The notes under the pieces were generated by a model. It had not been told where the DNA came from, ran no database searches, and saw nothing but the letters and a program-made list of their open reading frames with translations. From Lactobacillus gallinarum DSM 10532 = JCM 2011 (GTDB lineage Bacteria > Bacillota > Bacilli > Lactobacillales > Lactobacillaceae), in the NCBI RefSeq assembly GCF_001434975.1, contig NZ_AZEL01000026.1, positions 1 through 64,000 on the forward strand: 64,000 nucleotides of DNA. The letters run 5' to 3'. This document shows, in pieces, positions 18,282 to 26,830 of the stretch (positions are counted from its first letter, which is position 1; every line of letters starts with the position of its first letter). The translations under genes and the position numbers were made by a program.

Positions 18282-21200
18282 ATTGTATCTAAGAATAACC
18301 GTATTAAGAAAATGGAAAACGCTGCAGATAGACGGCAACACTTCGCAATTAGAAAATTGACTGTAGGTGCTGCTTCCGTTTTGCTTGGAACTACACTTTG
18401 GTTAGGTACTAACGCAAGCACTGCACATGCTGATGTGGCTGATGGCAATACTGAACCTGAAGCACATGAAGCAAGCGATACTCAAGCTGATAACGGTACA
18501 AGTACAGCTGAAAAAGTTGTAGTTGAACAAACAAAACAGATGATAATACTGTTGCTGGTGACAACAATACATCATCTGTTTCAGAAAATTCAGCAATCGA
18601 ACAGAGTAATTTGGATGAGAGCAATGATAAAGCTGCTTCAAATGATAAAACGAATAATGAGACAGCTGAGATTAAGAATAATACAAATAAGATTGCTGCA
18701 ACAGTAGATACTTAAAAATTAGAACAAAATAAAGTTGACGCCTCTACTGTTAAACCCAATAATAACACCAAGGTGCAAAATGGTGTTAAAGATACGCTTA
18801 AGGAAAATTCTGTTGCTAAGAATACTCAAGCAGATAAGGTTGAACAAACTGTTAAAGATGCCCAAAAAGCTGCTGATTCTGCAGTTGTGTCAGAAACAGC
18901 TGGTATAAATAAGATTAATAACAGCGACTTGAATAAAGATGCTGTTGTTTCTGATGCCGGAAAATTGGGTAAGGCTGCAGATGAAAAGCAAGCTGAAACT
19001 GTAAACTTCAATTTGGATGATGCTGCATTACAAGGCCTCTCAAAGGAAGGCTCAGCTAACTTAGCTAAGTTGTTCAATACTAGTTTAGCAGTAGCTAATG
19101 AGGGTACTGAAAACCAGAATATTAACACTAATCCTAAGAATGAGAGCAAGCCTGTAACTACTGGGGATGCTGTTAGACAAGCAGCCGGTGCAGGTGATAA
19201 GAGCGTTAAAATAAAGGGTAATATTACCGCTTCAGATAATTTGAATGTTATCGGTAATTTAACTATTGAAGGTGTTGATGGCGCGACTTTAAGCTTGGGT
19301 CAAAATAGTATTGTTAACAATGGTAATTTGACTCCTGATATTACTAAAGATAAGTTAGACGACATTAAGAACGATGCTCTTTCACATACGTCTGATCAAA
19401 CTTTGGAATACATTAAACACAGCCAAGCAGTAAGTCAGGATTCTGGTTGGAAGATGACAGACGCAGCTGGTAATCCAGTGACAGATCCATATGCTGCAGT
19501 AGAATCTCCTAAACTTGATGGTTACACTGCAACTATTAAGTCAACTAATGCTCCTGGCGTAACTCAAGGCGCCGATGGTTCTGAAGTTCAAGCTAAATTA
19601 AAGATTAATCCAGATGCTGTTGTAAAAGACGGTGAGTTAACTGATGCTTACAAGAATAATGGCGTAACTGGTATTCCTGAAAATTATGAAACAGTTGTAG
19701 TTTATAAGAAGGAAGCAGAAAAAGGTTCAGTAACAGTTAAGTACATCGATGATACTGCTGATAAAACTCTTGAAACCAAGGATCTTTCAGGTGAAGTTGG
19801 TGAAAAGAGTGATTACTCAACAGCTCCTACAATTGAGGATTATACAGATAAGGGTTATAAGCTGGTTAGCGATGATTATCCTAAATCTGGTGTAACTTTC
19901 ACTAAAGAGCCACAAAAGTATGAAGTACACCTTAAACACACTTACAGTCCAGTAACGCCTGATGATCATCACGATGTAGATCCTAATGAAGTTACTAAGA
20001 ATGTTAAGGAAACTGTTCATTATACTGGTGCAGGTGACAAGACTCCAAATGATAATGTTCAAAACGCAACTTGGACTCGTCATTTAACTAAGGACAATGT
20101 AACTGGCAAACTTGTTCCAAATGGTAAATATGATACTCCTTGGACTCCAAGTGAAACCGATTATAAGGCAGTTCCATCTCCAAAAGTTGATGGCTACACT
20201 CCAGATAAGGAAACCGTACCTTCAACTCCAGTAACTATGGACGACATTAATGTTACTGTAACTTACACTAAGAATGGTAAAGATATTCGTAATCAAAAAA
20301 CTTTGCCATCACAACAAACTGTTAAGTTTGTTGACGAGGACGGTAAAGAACTTCATGCATCAGACAAGTCACCAGTATTTAACTACGAATATAGTGGTGA
20401 TACTTACGAAAAACAGACTGATAAATTAATCAGCAAGGGTTCATGGAATGCAGATTCACACAAGTTTGATACTGTTGATGTACCGGTAATCGATGGTTAC
20501 TATGCAGTTAGTGGTTACACTAGTCCTGTTGTAAAAGGTTACCACGTAATTAAAGTTTCAGAAGATAGTGAAGACAACGTTAATGTTGCCCCAGTTACTG
20601 TCAATTAAAAGACCAAGAATTACACTGTAACAGTAACTTATGCACCAAATGGTCACATTATTCCAGTTGACAAAGATGGTAATCCAATTCCGGGTGCTGA
20701 TCGTCCACAATTCCCAACCAATCCAGAAAATCCTGGCAAAGTTGATGAAGGTAAGATTCCGTCAGTTCCTGGTTATGAACCTGTCAATGGCAACCCAGGC
20801 GAACCTGTAGATCCTGCTAAGAATCCAAGTGATGATGTCAAGATTCCATACACTAAGAACCCAACTGCAATTGTTGCTTCAGGTAGTGTAACTTACTTTG
20901 ATAAGACTACAGACAAGGACCTTCAAGTTGAACATTTGAAAGGTAATGTAGGTGAGCCAATTACTTACACCACACAACCAACAATTGATGATTACTTGAA
21001 TAAAGGATACAAGTTGGTAAGCAGCAACTTCAAAGATGGTGATGAAATATTTAAGAAGACTGGCAATAAGTTCACTGTAGTATTAGAACACGCTACAGTT
21101 GATGTGACTCCTGATAATCCAGGCAAGCCAGATGAATCAATCAATCCTAACGATCCAGACGGTCCTAAGTGGCCTGAAAATACTGGTAAGGATAGCTTAG

Positions 21201-22198
21201 AGAAGACTGGTACTCAAACGATTAAATACATTGGTGCAGGCAGTGATACACCTAAAGAGATTACTGATCACACAACATTTACTCGTCACTATGTAGTAGA
21301 TAAGGTAACGGGTAAGATCCTTAATCCAAATGAAAGTTGGACTCCAGCAGAGCATACGTTTAAGTCTTATAAGACTCCAGTAGTTAAAGGTTATGTCGCA
21401 AACGTCAAAGAGGCTGGTGGCTTCGAGTCAACTCCTACTGATCCAAACAAGACTTACACTGTAACTTATAAGAAGATTGGTAAGATTATTCCAGTAGATA
21501 AAGATGACAATCCAATCCCGGGTGCTGCTACACCTGAATACAAGAATGATCCAACTAAAGTGTTGCCAAATGAACCAGTACCAACGGTTGATGGTTGGAA
21601 GCCAACTGCTTCAAATGTAACTCCACAGGATCCAATCAAGGATACTCCAGTAATTTACACTAAGAATGAAACTCCAGTGGTTCCACCGGATAGTCCAAAC
21701 CCAATTCCAGCACCAACACCAACTCCACAGCCTGAACCTAAGAAGCCTGAAACTCCAAAGACTCCTGAAAAGGATAAGACTCCAGAGCCTGATGTTCCTG
21801 AACCAGATGAGCCAGAGCCTGATGAACCAGACGAACCTGATGTACCAACACCACGTCGTCACCACAAGAATAAGAAGCATACGCCAGCTCCAAAGCCAGC
21901 AAATAACTGGTCGAACAACTATGCTCCTCATGGTCAAAATGGTTACTACAACAACTTCGGCCCTCATGGTCAAGGCACTCCAGGACCAAATGGCGGAACT
22001 ATTATGCCAAACGGTGAAGTACTTGACCGCAACGGCAATGTAGTTGGTTACATTGATGCAAACGGTAAAATTCACTACACTTTGCCACAAACTGGTGAAA
22101 ATCAGAGTGAAGGTGTAGCTGCAGCTGCCTTAGGTGGCGCTGTTGTAGCCATCGGCCTTGTTAGTTTGGTCGGTGTGAAGAAACGTCACACGAATTAA
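18282..22198 (+). pseudogene. LPXTG mucus-binding adhesin (YSIRK signal, MucBP/Mub domains), multiple lesions
   Basis: AGGGGGG at 18267-18273 sits 8 nt before ATT-GTA-TCT-AAG at 18282, exactly where relatives begin with ATG, so the start codon appears mutated to ATT. The YSIRK-like signal reads FAIRKLTVGAASVLLGTT. A base is lost in the A-run at 18533-18536, moving the frame. That new frame runs to 22198 but is cut by TAA at 18713 and TAA at 20606. It encodes MucBP-like units (GSVTVKYIDDTADK, GSVTYFDKTTDK), Mub-type YIGAG repeats, a Pro-Glu-Asp wall linker and the sorting signal LPQTG with hydrophobic tail. Intact, it would be sortase-anchored and bind mucin. It is now a multi-lesion pseudogene. 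Confidence 0.9.
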
Positions 22199-22231
22199 AT
22201 CAACATCTTAGATACCTTTTCCCTATATGAA

Positions 22232-22261
22232 GGGCGATGCATGTGCATCGCTCTTTTTTTG
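22232..22261 (+). terminator. Terminator of the adhesin gene
   Basis: GCGATGCA/TGCATCGC stem with a 2-nt centre is followed by T7. Confidence 0.85.
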
Positions 22262-22271
22262 TGCGAAAATA

Positions 22272-22299
22272 TTGACTTGTAAAAAGTAAGTGATATGAT
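22272..22299 (+). promoter_or_regulatory. Thiol-cassette promoter P1 with operator-like sequence
   Basis: TTGACT (22272-22277) and TATGAT (22294-22299) are 16 nt apart. The segment TTGACTTGTAAAAAGTAAGT followed by GATA is nearly the same as at P2 (23482-23505): TTGACTT, AAAAAGT and AGTGATA are identical. ACTT and AAGT form an inverted pair, as expected for a site of the ArsR-type regulator encoded between the promoters. Confidence 0.7.
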
Positions 22300-22346
22300 A
22301 ACTATAGAATTAAACGAAAACGTAGAATACTTAAGGAGAAAATAAA

Positions 22347-22499
22347 ATGACTGAAAAGAAACAAGATAAGGAAAAATTACAATCAGCATTTGCATCACTT
22401 AATGATAATGATAATTTAAGTGCGGGCGTTTGTGGTCCAGATGGCTGTGAAATTGACTGGAGCAAGGCGAAGAAAAATACCAAAGATGATCAAAAATAG
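22347..22499 (+). CDS. 50-aa CGPDGC small protein of the thiol cassette
   Basis: ATG 22347 has a near-ideal AAGGAG 8 nt upstream and opens a 50-codon frame ending at TAG 22499. The product is acidic and polar without a membrane helix. Its only cysteines are in VCGPDGCEIDW, a Cys-x4-Cys site near residues 29-34. The stop overlaps the start of the thioredoxin gene by 14 nt, suggesting translational coupling. The pairing with thioredoxin, a rhodanese-bearing regulator and thioredoxin reductase suggests a thiol, persulfide or metal carrier, but I do not recognise the family. Confidence 0.7.
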   Translation: MTEKKQDKEKLQSAFASLNDNDNLSAGVCGPDGCEIDWSKAKKNTKDDQK

Positions 22500-22818
22500 T
22501 CTGAATACTATCCCAGATAATGCTGTTTTATATTTTGACAATGATTGGTGTGCTCAGTGTTACGGTGAAACAAATGTTGTAAAAGATTTCACTCAAATAG
22601 TTGGCGATGTGGTTCCTTTCTATGAAATAAATGTCAATGAAAAACCAGAATTAGCCCAAAAATTTGAGGTATGGTCAGCTCCCAGCATTGTTTTGATCAA
22701 AAATGGAAAAAAGGTTGATCAGTTTAGTAAGTTTTTAAATTTTAACCAGTTTAAGACGTTATTTAATTACTATTTTAGTTCGTTAAAATCGAAAGAGGTG
22801 AAGGAGCATGCAAGATAA
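22486..22818 (+). CDS. Thioredoxin-family protein (WCAQC)
   Basis: A 110-aa cytosolic thioredoxin fold. The active site WCAQC lies about 22 residues from the chosen start, in the usual position after the first strand (VLYFDNDWCAQC), and a cis-Pro segment WSAPSIVLI follows. The dipeptide Ala-Gln between the cysteines differs from the classical Gly-Pro, which usually changes redox potential or partner choice. ATG 22486 overlaps the small upstream gene. The next gene (regulator) overlaps its end at 22808. Confidence 0.85.
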   Translation: MIKNSLNTIPDNAVLYFDNDWCAQCYGETNVVKDFTQIVGDVVPFYEINVNEKPELAQKFEVWSAPSIVLIKNGKKVDQFSKFLNFNQFKTLFNYYFSSLKSKEVKEHAR

Positions 22819-23458
22819 ACTAGCAATTGCCTATCAAGATAGGGCTTTTGATCAAGTGTTGCGCATTGGGAAAGCCGTCAGCAATCTGACACGTTTAAAG
22901 ATTATTTTTATTTTAGATCAAGGCTCTAAGTCCGTAGAGGAAATTTCAAAGGCAATCAATATTAGCGTGGGCACAACCTCTAAGAATTTACAAATATTAA
23001 AGCAAGTAAATTTAGTTAAGGAAGAAAAAAGCAAGAACTTTGTCTTTTATGCGTTGGCAAATGAGCAAGTAAGTCAACTGTTAATGCTTTTGACGACTTT
23101 AGCAGAAAAAACATTGCCAGAAATGAGATGCCTTGAAAAAACATATGATACTTTGCCGCAAACTGAAATAGCGGATCTATCAAATCAGGATAGCGCTACA
23201 ACTTACGTTTTAGATTTACGTCCGACCGATGAATTCAATAATGTACATTTATCGGGAGCTCATAATATTCCATTTAATGAAATTGATTTTACTAATCTAC
23301 CCTTTAGTCCTAATCAAGAAGTAATGGTTTATTGTCGTGGTCGACTTTGCGGTTATGCAAATCTGGTTGGCAATGAATTAAAAGCTAGAGGCTATACGCA
23401 TGTTAGTGTTTTTAACCATAGTATGACAGAATGGCAAAAGGAAAAAGCCAAAAATTAG
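22808..23458 (+). CDS. ArsR-family regulator fused to a rhodanese domain
   Basis: A 216-aa two-domain protein. Residues 15-90 form a winged helix-turn-helix (LTRLKIIFIL, then ISVGTTSKNLQILKQ as recognition region). Residues 120-215 form a rhodanese domain with active loop YCRGRLCGYA, which has two cysteines. ArsR-rhodanese fusions are known and are usually thought to sense sulfur species or thiol state. A hallmark metal motif ELCVCDL is not present in the wHTH. It overlaps the thioredoxin gene by 11 nt, and GAGGTGAAGGAG precedes ATG 22808. Near-identical operator-like sequences lie at the promoters on either side, so autoregulation is likely. Confidence 0.88.
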   Translation: MQDKLAIAYQDRAFDQVLRIGKAVSNLTRLKIIFILDQGSKSVEEISKAINISVGTTSKNLQILKQVNLVKEEKSKNFVFYALANEQVSQLLMLLTTLAEKTLPEMRCLEKTYDTLPQTEIADLSNQDSATTYVLDLRPTDEFNNVHLSGAHNIPFNEIDFTNLPFSPNQEVMVYCRGRLCGYANLVGNELKARGYTHVSVFNHSMTEWQKEKAKN

Positions 23459-23481
23459 ATACAAGCTTTTGAATTAAATAG

Positions 23482-23514
23482 TTGACTTACAAAAAGTTAG
23501 TGATACTATATAAT
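23482..23514 (+). promoter_or_regulatory. Thiol-cassette promoter P2 with operator-like sequence
   Basis: TTGACT at 23482-23487, TACTAT at 23504-23509 (16-nt spacer) and an overlapping TATAAT at 23509-23514. The spacer contains the same AAAAAGT-N-AGTGATA block as P1. No terminator separates it from the regulator gene. Confidence 0.7.
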
Positions 23515-23563
23515 TATAGTTCAACGAATTTATAGAATATTAAAACTTAGCGAGGTAATAACG

Positions 23564-24487
23564 ATGAAAGAATACGATTTAGCTGTAATTGGTGCAGGTC
23601 CTGGTGGTATGACAGCTGCTCTTTATGGAGCTAGAGCTAACTTGAAGGTTGCAATGATTGATCGTGGTGTTTATGGTGGTCAAATGAACAACACTGCTGA
23701 GGTTGAGAATTACCCAGGTTTTCCATCAATTATGGGACCAGAATTGGGTGAAAAGATGTATAAGAGTGCAACGGATCAAGGCGTTGAATTCGTCTACGGC
23801 GATGTGCAAAAAATTGAATTAGATGGTCAAAAGCGCATTGTTAGAATGGATCCAGAAGACATTACAGCCAAGGCAGTAATTATTGCAACTGGTTCAACCA
23901 ATCGTAAGCTTGGCATTCCTGGCGAAGAAGAATATAGCGGTAAAGGTGTTTCCTACTGTGCTGTCTGCGACGGTGCATTTTTCAAAGATGAAAATGTGGC
24001 TGTAGTTGGTGGTGGTGATTCCGCTATTTCTGAAGGTCTTTACCTAGCAAACTTAGCCAAGGATGTTGATGTAATTCACCGTCGTGATCAACTTCGTGCT
24101 GAAAAGGTTTTACAAACACGTGCTTTTAATAATCCTAAGATGGAATTTACTTGGGATAGTGTTCCAGTTGAAATTGTTGGTGATGAAAATAAAGTTACTG
24201 GCATCAAGGTTCACAATAAGAAGACTGATGAAGATAAGGTAATTGATGCTTCAGGTATCTTCATCTACATTGGTAATGTGCCAAATAGTGAACCATTCAA
24301 AGATTTAGAGATTACTGATGATCAAGGTTGGATTATTACTAATGATGAAATGGAAACTACTGTGCCTGGCGTTTATGCAATTGGTGACGTTCGTCAAAAG
24401 AAGTTACGTCAGATTGTTACAGCAGTTGGTGAAGGTGGTATTGCCGGTCAAAACGCCTTTGAATACATTAGTGAATTATCAGACTAA
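23564..24487 (+). CDS. Thioredoxin reductase-like flavoprotein
   Basis: A 307-aa FAD/NADPH oxidoreductase of low-molecular-weight TrxR type. It has an N-terminal FAD Rossmann motif (VIGAGPGGMTAAL), the redox pair in YCAVCDGAFF, an NADPH Rossmann motif (VVGGGDSAISEG) with HRRDQ, and the C-terminal FAD motif YAIGDVRQK. It should reduce the thioredoxin encoded upstream with NADPH. It is driven by P2 and coupled to the DsbA-like gene that follows. Lactobacilli usually carry a housekeeping trxB elsewhere, so this may be a stress-specific paralog (inference). Confidence 0.9.
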   Translation: MKEYDLAVIGAGPGGMTAALYGARANLKVAMIDRGVYGGQMNNTAEVENYPGFPSIMGPELGEKMYKSATDQGVEFVYGDVQKIELDGQKRIVRMDPEDITAKAVIIATGSTNRKLGIPGEEEYSGKGVSYCAVCDGAFFKDENVAVVGGGDSAISEGLYLANLAKDVDVIHRRDQLRAEKVLQTRAFNNPKMEFTWDSVPVEIVGDENKVTGIKVHNKKTDEDKVIDASGIFIYIGNVPNSEPFKDLEITDDQGWIITNDEMETTVPGVYAIGDVRQKKLRQIVTAVGEGGIAGQNAFEYISELSD

Positions 24488-24498
24488 TGAGGAAAAAG

Positions 24499-25149
24499 AT
24501 GAAAATCAAATACTGGTCAGATATTGCATGCCCATTTTGCTATATTGGTTCTACTAGAATGAAAAAGGCAATGAAGGAAGTTGGCATTTATGATGATACT
24601 AAGTTGGAGCTTAAGTCATTTCAATTAAATCCAATGGAAGCTGAGACTGCTAAGAGTGGAGATTATATCAATCACTTTACTGGTGGTAAAAAAGAACTCG
24701 AAGCAGATGCTAAACAAAAGATGGCTTACATTACCCAAATGGCTGCTGGTGAGGGCTTAGAATTTCATTTGGATAAAGTTGTACCTACTAATACAATGGA
24801 TGCTCATCGTTTGATCAAGTTAGCTGAGAGTAAAAATGATCGTGACTTGGTAGAAAGAGTAATCAGTCGTTTTTACAAAGTATACTTCACTGATGGTAAG
24901 TCAATTGCGGATAAAGACGTGTTGACAGCAGCTACAGTTGAAGCAGGTCTTGATAAGGATGAAGTAGAAAAAATTCTTGCTTCTGATCAATATGAACGCC
25001 AAGTTGTAGGGGATGAAGTTGAAGCACAACAATTAGGTATCCAAGGTGCACCATTCTTTGTAATCAACAATAAATATGCAATCAGCGGTGCACAACCATA
25101 TGAAGTATTTGTGCAAGCATTAGAAAAAGTTAAAGCAGAAGAAAAGTAA
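24499..25149 (+). CDS. DsbA-family (FrnE-like) thiol oxidoreductase
   Basis: A 216-aa cytosolic protein without signal peptide. It has the thioredoxin-type site DIACPFCYIG near the N-terminus, a helical insert and the cis-Pro loop QGAPFFVINN. FrnE-like proteins are cytoplasmic disulfide isomerases or reductases linked to oxidative stress. ATG 24499 is chosen because GAGG lies 6 nt upstream; an ATG at 24487 overlapping the trxB-like stop would add four residues. It closes the thiol cassette and is followed by a strong terminator. Confidence 0.88.
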   Translation: MKIKYWSDIACPFCYIGSTRMKKAMKEVGIYDDTKLELKSFQLNPMEAETAKSGDYINHFTGGKKELEADAKQKMAYITQMAAGEGLEFHLDKVVPTNTMDAHRLIKLAESKNDRDLVERVISRFYKVYFTDGKSIADKDVLTAATVEAGLDKDEVEKILASDQYERQVVGDEVEAQQLGIQGAPFFVINNKYAISGAQPYEVFVQALEKVKAEEK

Positions 25150-25158
25150 GCTAATAAT

Positions 25159-25194
25159 AAAAGTCGTTGCTCTGTAGTGAGTAACGACTTTTTG
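25159..25194. terminator. Terminator, GTTACTC-type palindrome
   Basis: AAAGTCGTTGCTC pairs with GAGTAACGACTTT. It belongs to a set sharing the core GTTACTC/GAGTAAC (also at 34771, 48596 and 49859). It serves the thiol cassette and the remnant on the opposite strand. Confidence 0.85.
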
Positions 25195-25210
25195 TTTGGC
25201 AAATAATCGG

Positions 25211-25405
25211 TTAAGCTTGTTTCATGAAGTTTTCTAATTCCTTCTTAGTGAATTGATCACCGTAATCAGCCTCTAATCGATGTAAAATTTGCTGATTAGT
25301 TCCACCAAAGTCTCTTAAAGCAGAAATTAGCTTTTTAAGTCCACTAATAGTAGCTTCTTCTTTACCTTCTTGTTTTTCTTCTAAAAGTCTTGTCTCGTAG
25401 TCCAT
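25211..25405 (-). pseudogene. C-terminal remnant of a PD-(D/E)XK nuclease-family gene
   Basis: A 64-aa frame holds only the family's C-terminal tail: DYETRLLEE, then KDFGG-like RDFGGTNQQIL and LENFMKQA. It matches the tail of the 16057-16893 copy at most positions. Everything upstream of the DK(I/M) site is missing. The upstream DNA (TTTGCCAACTTTTTGCGTAT on the minus strand) resembles the sequence upstream of the 16-kb copy, so a deletion appears to have joined the promoter region to the tail. A short peptide could be made from ATG 25405 (GAAGGA upstream), but no nuclease activity is possible. Confidence 0.7.
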
Positions 25406-25571
25406 AATCTTGTCCTTCTATTTTCCTTTAGCATTTATTATAATGGCATCAATTTAATACGCAAAAAGTTGGCAAATTTTTTTCAATAATTGAAAAAATA
25501 TAAATGATAGAATTAAAGTTAGATTTATGATCGATGAATTGAAAATTAATAGAAATATACACGAGGAAAAT

Positions 25572-26387
25572 ATGAAGGATATTAAATTAATTGCAATTGA
25601 CATAGATGGGACCTTATTAAATAGTGAGCGCAAATTGACACCAGGTGTAATTTCTACCATTAAACAAGCAAGTGCTGTAGGAAAAAAGGTGGTTATTTGT
25701 ACCGGCCGGCCACTTGCTGGGGCACGTGAATATCTTGAACCGTTAGGTCTTGATGAGCAAGATGATCAATACATCATCAGCTTTGGGGGTGCTTTGGTTG
25801 AAACTACAACTGGCCACGGTTTAATTGAAGAAACTTTATCATATGATGACTATATTAGAATTGAAGCATTAGCAAGAAAAACTAATTTACATTTTCATGC
25901 TAGCAGCGATGATTGCGTTTATACTGCTAATCGTAATATTGGTAAATATACTGTACATGAATCTGTATTGTGTAGTATTGGTATTAAATATCGTACCCAG
26001 GAAGAAATGGCTGATAAAAAGATTTATAAATGCATGTATGTCGATGATCCTGATGTTTTGAGCGCAGCAATGGCCAAGTATCAAGCTGATTTTGACCAAT
26101 TAGCTAAGGAATATATGGTAGTTAAAAGTACGCCATTTTATCTTGAAGTTAATCGTAAAGGTGTCAATAAGGGAACAGCTTTAAAGGCATTGACAGAAAA
26201 ATTAGGATTGACTCAAGATAACGTAATGGCAATTGGGGATGAAGCTAATGATCTGAGCATGATCGAGTACGCTGAAACTGGTGTTGCAATGGGGAATGGT
26301 ACTGATTTAGTTAAAAAAACTGCGGATGTGGTAACTGTTGATAATGATCATGATGGAGTTGCTCAAGCAATTAAAAATATTTTATAG
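25572..26387 (+). CDS. HAD-superfamily phosphatase, Cof/YkrA-type
   Basis: A 271-aa cytosolic hydrolase. The catalytic motif I is DIDGTLLN near the N-terminus, motif II is the Thr in VVICTGRP, and motif III/IV is IGDEANDLSMIEYA with the metal-binding aspartates. A type IIB cap lies between motifs II and III. The family dephosphorylates sugar phosphates, FMN or similar metabolites; the substrate is not predictable. ATG 25572 has GAGGA upstream. The start is placed after an in-frame ATG at 25527 that lacks a ribosome-binding site. Confidence 0.88.
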   Translation: MKDIKLIAIDIDGTLLNSERKLTPGVISTIKQASAVGKKVVICTGRPLAGAREYLEPLGLDEQDDQYIISFGGALVETTTGHGLIEETLSYDDYIRIEALARKTNLHFHASSDDCVYTANRNIGKYTVHESVLCSIGIKYRTQEEMADKKIYKCMYVDDPDVLSAAMAKYQADFDQLAKEYMVVKSTPFYLEVNRKGVNKGTALKALTEKLGLTQDNVMAIGDEANDLSMIEYAETGVAMGNGTDLVKKTADVVTVDNDHDGVAQAIKNIL

Positions 26388-26415
26388 TGTAAGCGGATAC
26401 GGATAGCTCTATAAT
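26388..26415 (+). promoter_or_regulatory. Promoter with cre-like site upstream of the immunity-like gene
   Basis: TGTAAGCGGATAC at 26388-26400 matches the cre core TGNAANCGNWNNC. TATAAT follows at 26410-26415. The cre-like site covers the -35 position, so CcpA would repress. Confidence 0.6.
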
Positions 26416-26439
26416 AGAGTTAGAAAGAAGGTCTCGCTT

Positions 26440-26697
26440 ATGGCTCAAGATGAAGAAAGAATTATTAGAGATAAAATTGAATATATTGTTAATCATGATG
26501 AGGAAGTAAAGAAAAATCCCGAATTGATGGAAATTGTGCGGACAGCTTATGGCAGAAGGGCTGCTGGTAAGCCGATGCAAGAAGTAGCTTTAGCACTTGA
26601 TAAGGCTTTAGCAGGATATATTATTAGCCACGGTGATGATACACCTGACAGTATTTTAGATTTGCATGAAGAAATGCAAAAATTATCTGGAATTTAA
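26440..26697 (+). CDS. Small helical protein, bacteriocin-immunity-like (enterocin A immunity type)
   Basis: An 85-aa cytosolic, wholly helical, charged protein. The pattern VKKNPELMEIVRTA, then GKP and a helix, then GYIISH and ILDLHEEMQKL follows the layout of pediocin-like bacteriocin immunity proteins, which are four-helix bundles of 80-100 residues. No bacteriocin precursor or ABC exporter is adjacent, so a role as an orphan immunity gene is inference. A cre-like promoter precedes it, and AAGAAGG lies before ATG 26440. It could also be an unrelated helical protein. Confidence 0.6.
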   Translation: MAQDEERIIRDKIEYIVNHDEEVKKNPELMEIVRTAYGRRAAGKPMQEVALALDKALAGYIISHGDDTPDSILDLHEEMQKLSGI

Positions 26698-26743
26698 AAA
26701 ATACCCCATAGTGCAGTAGCTTTGCATTAATGGGGTATTTTTG
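26697..26743 (+). terminator. Terminator of the immunity-like gene
   Basis: AAAATACCCCAT pairs with ATGGGGTATTTT, with a second small stem inside the loop. Confidence 0.85.
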
Positions 26744-26760
26744 GTTTTAGAGTCATTTGA

Positions 26761-26788
26761 ATGTAAGCGAATACAAAAAGGCTATACT
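26761..26788 (+). promoter_or_regulatory. cre site and promoter of the decarboxylase gene
   Basis: ATGTAAGCGAATACA at 26761-26775 fits the cre consensus WTGNAANCGNWNNCW at every position. TATACT at 26783-26788 is the likely -10. The cre overlaps the -35 region, predicting carbon catabolite repression. Confidence 0.75.
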
Positions 26789-26830
26789 AAAAGTAACAGA
26801 GTATTATTTTAGTAGAAATAGAGCCCTATT

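Noticed and set aside
21700-21850. Pro-Glu-Asp tandem repeats as a possible CRISPR or satellite
   Set aside because: They are codon repeats of the LPXTG protein's wall-spanning linker; no spacers or direct repeats of CRISPR type.
21611-22090. 159-codon frame antisense to the adhesin wall-spanning region
   Set aside because: It arises from the proline/glutamate codon repeat of the true gene; the Trp/Val-rich product is an artefact.
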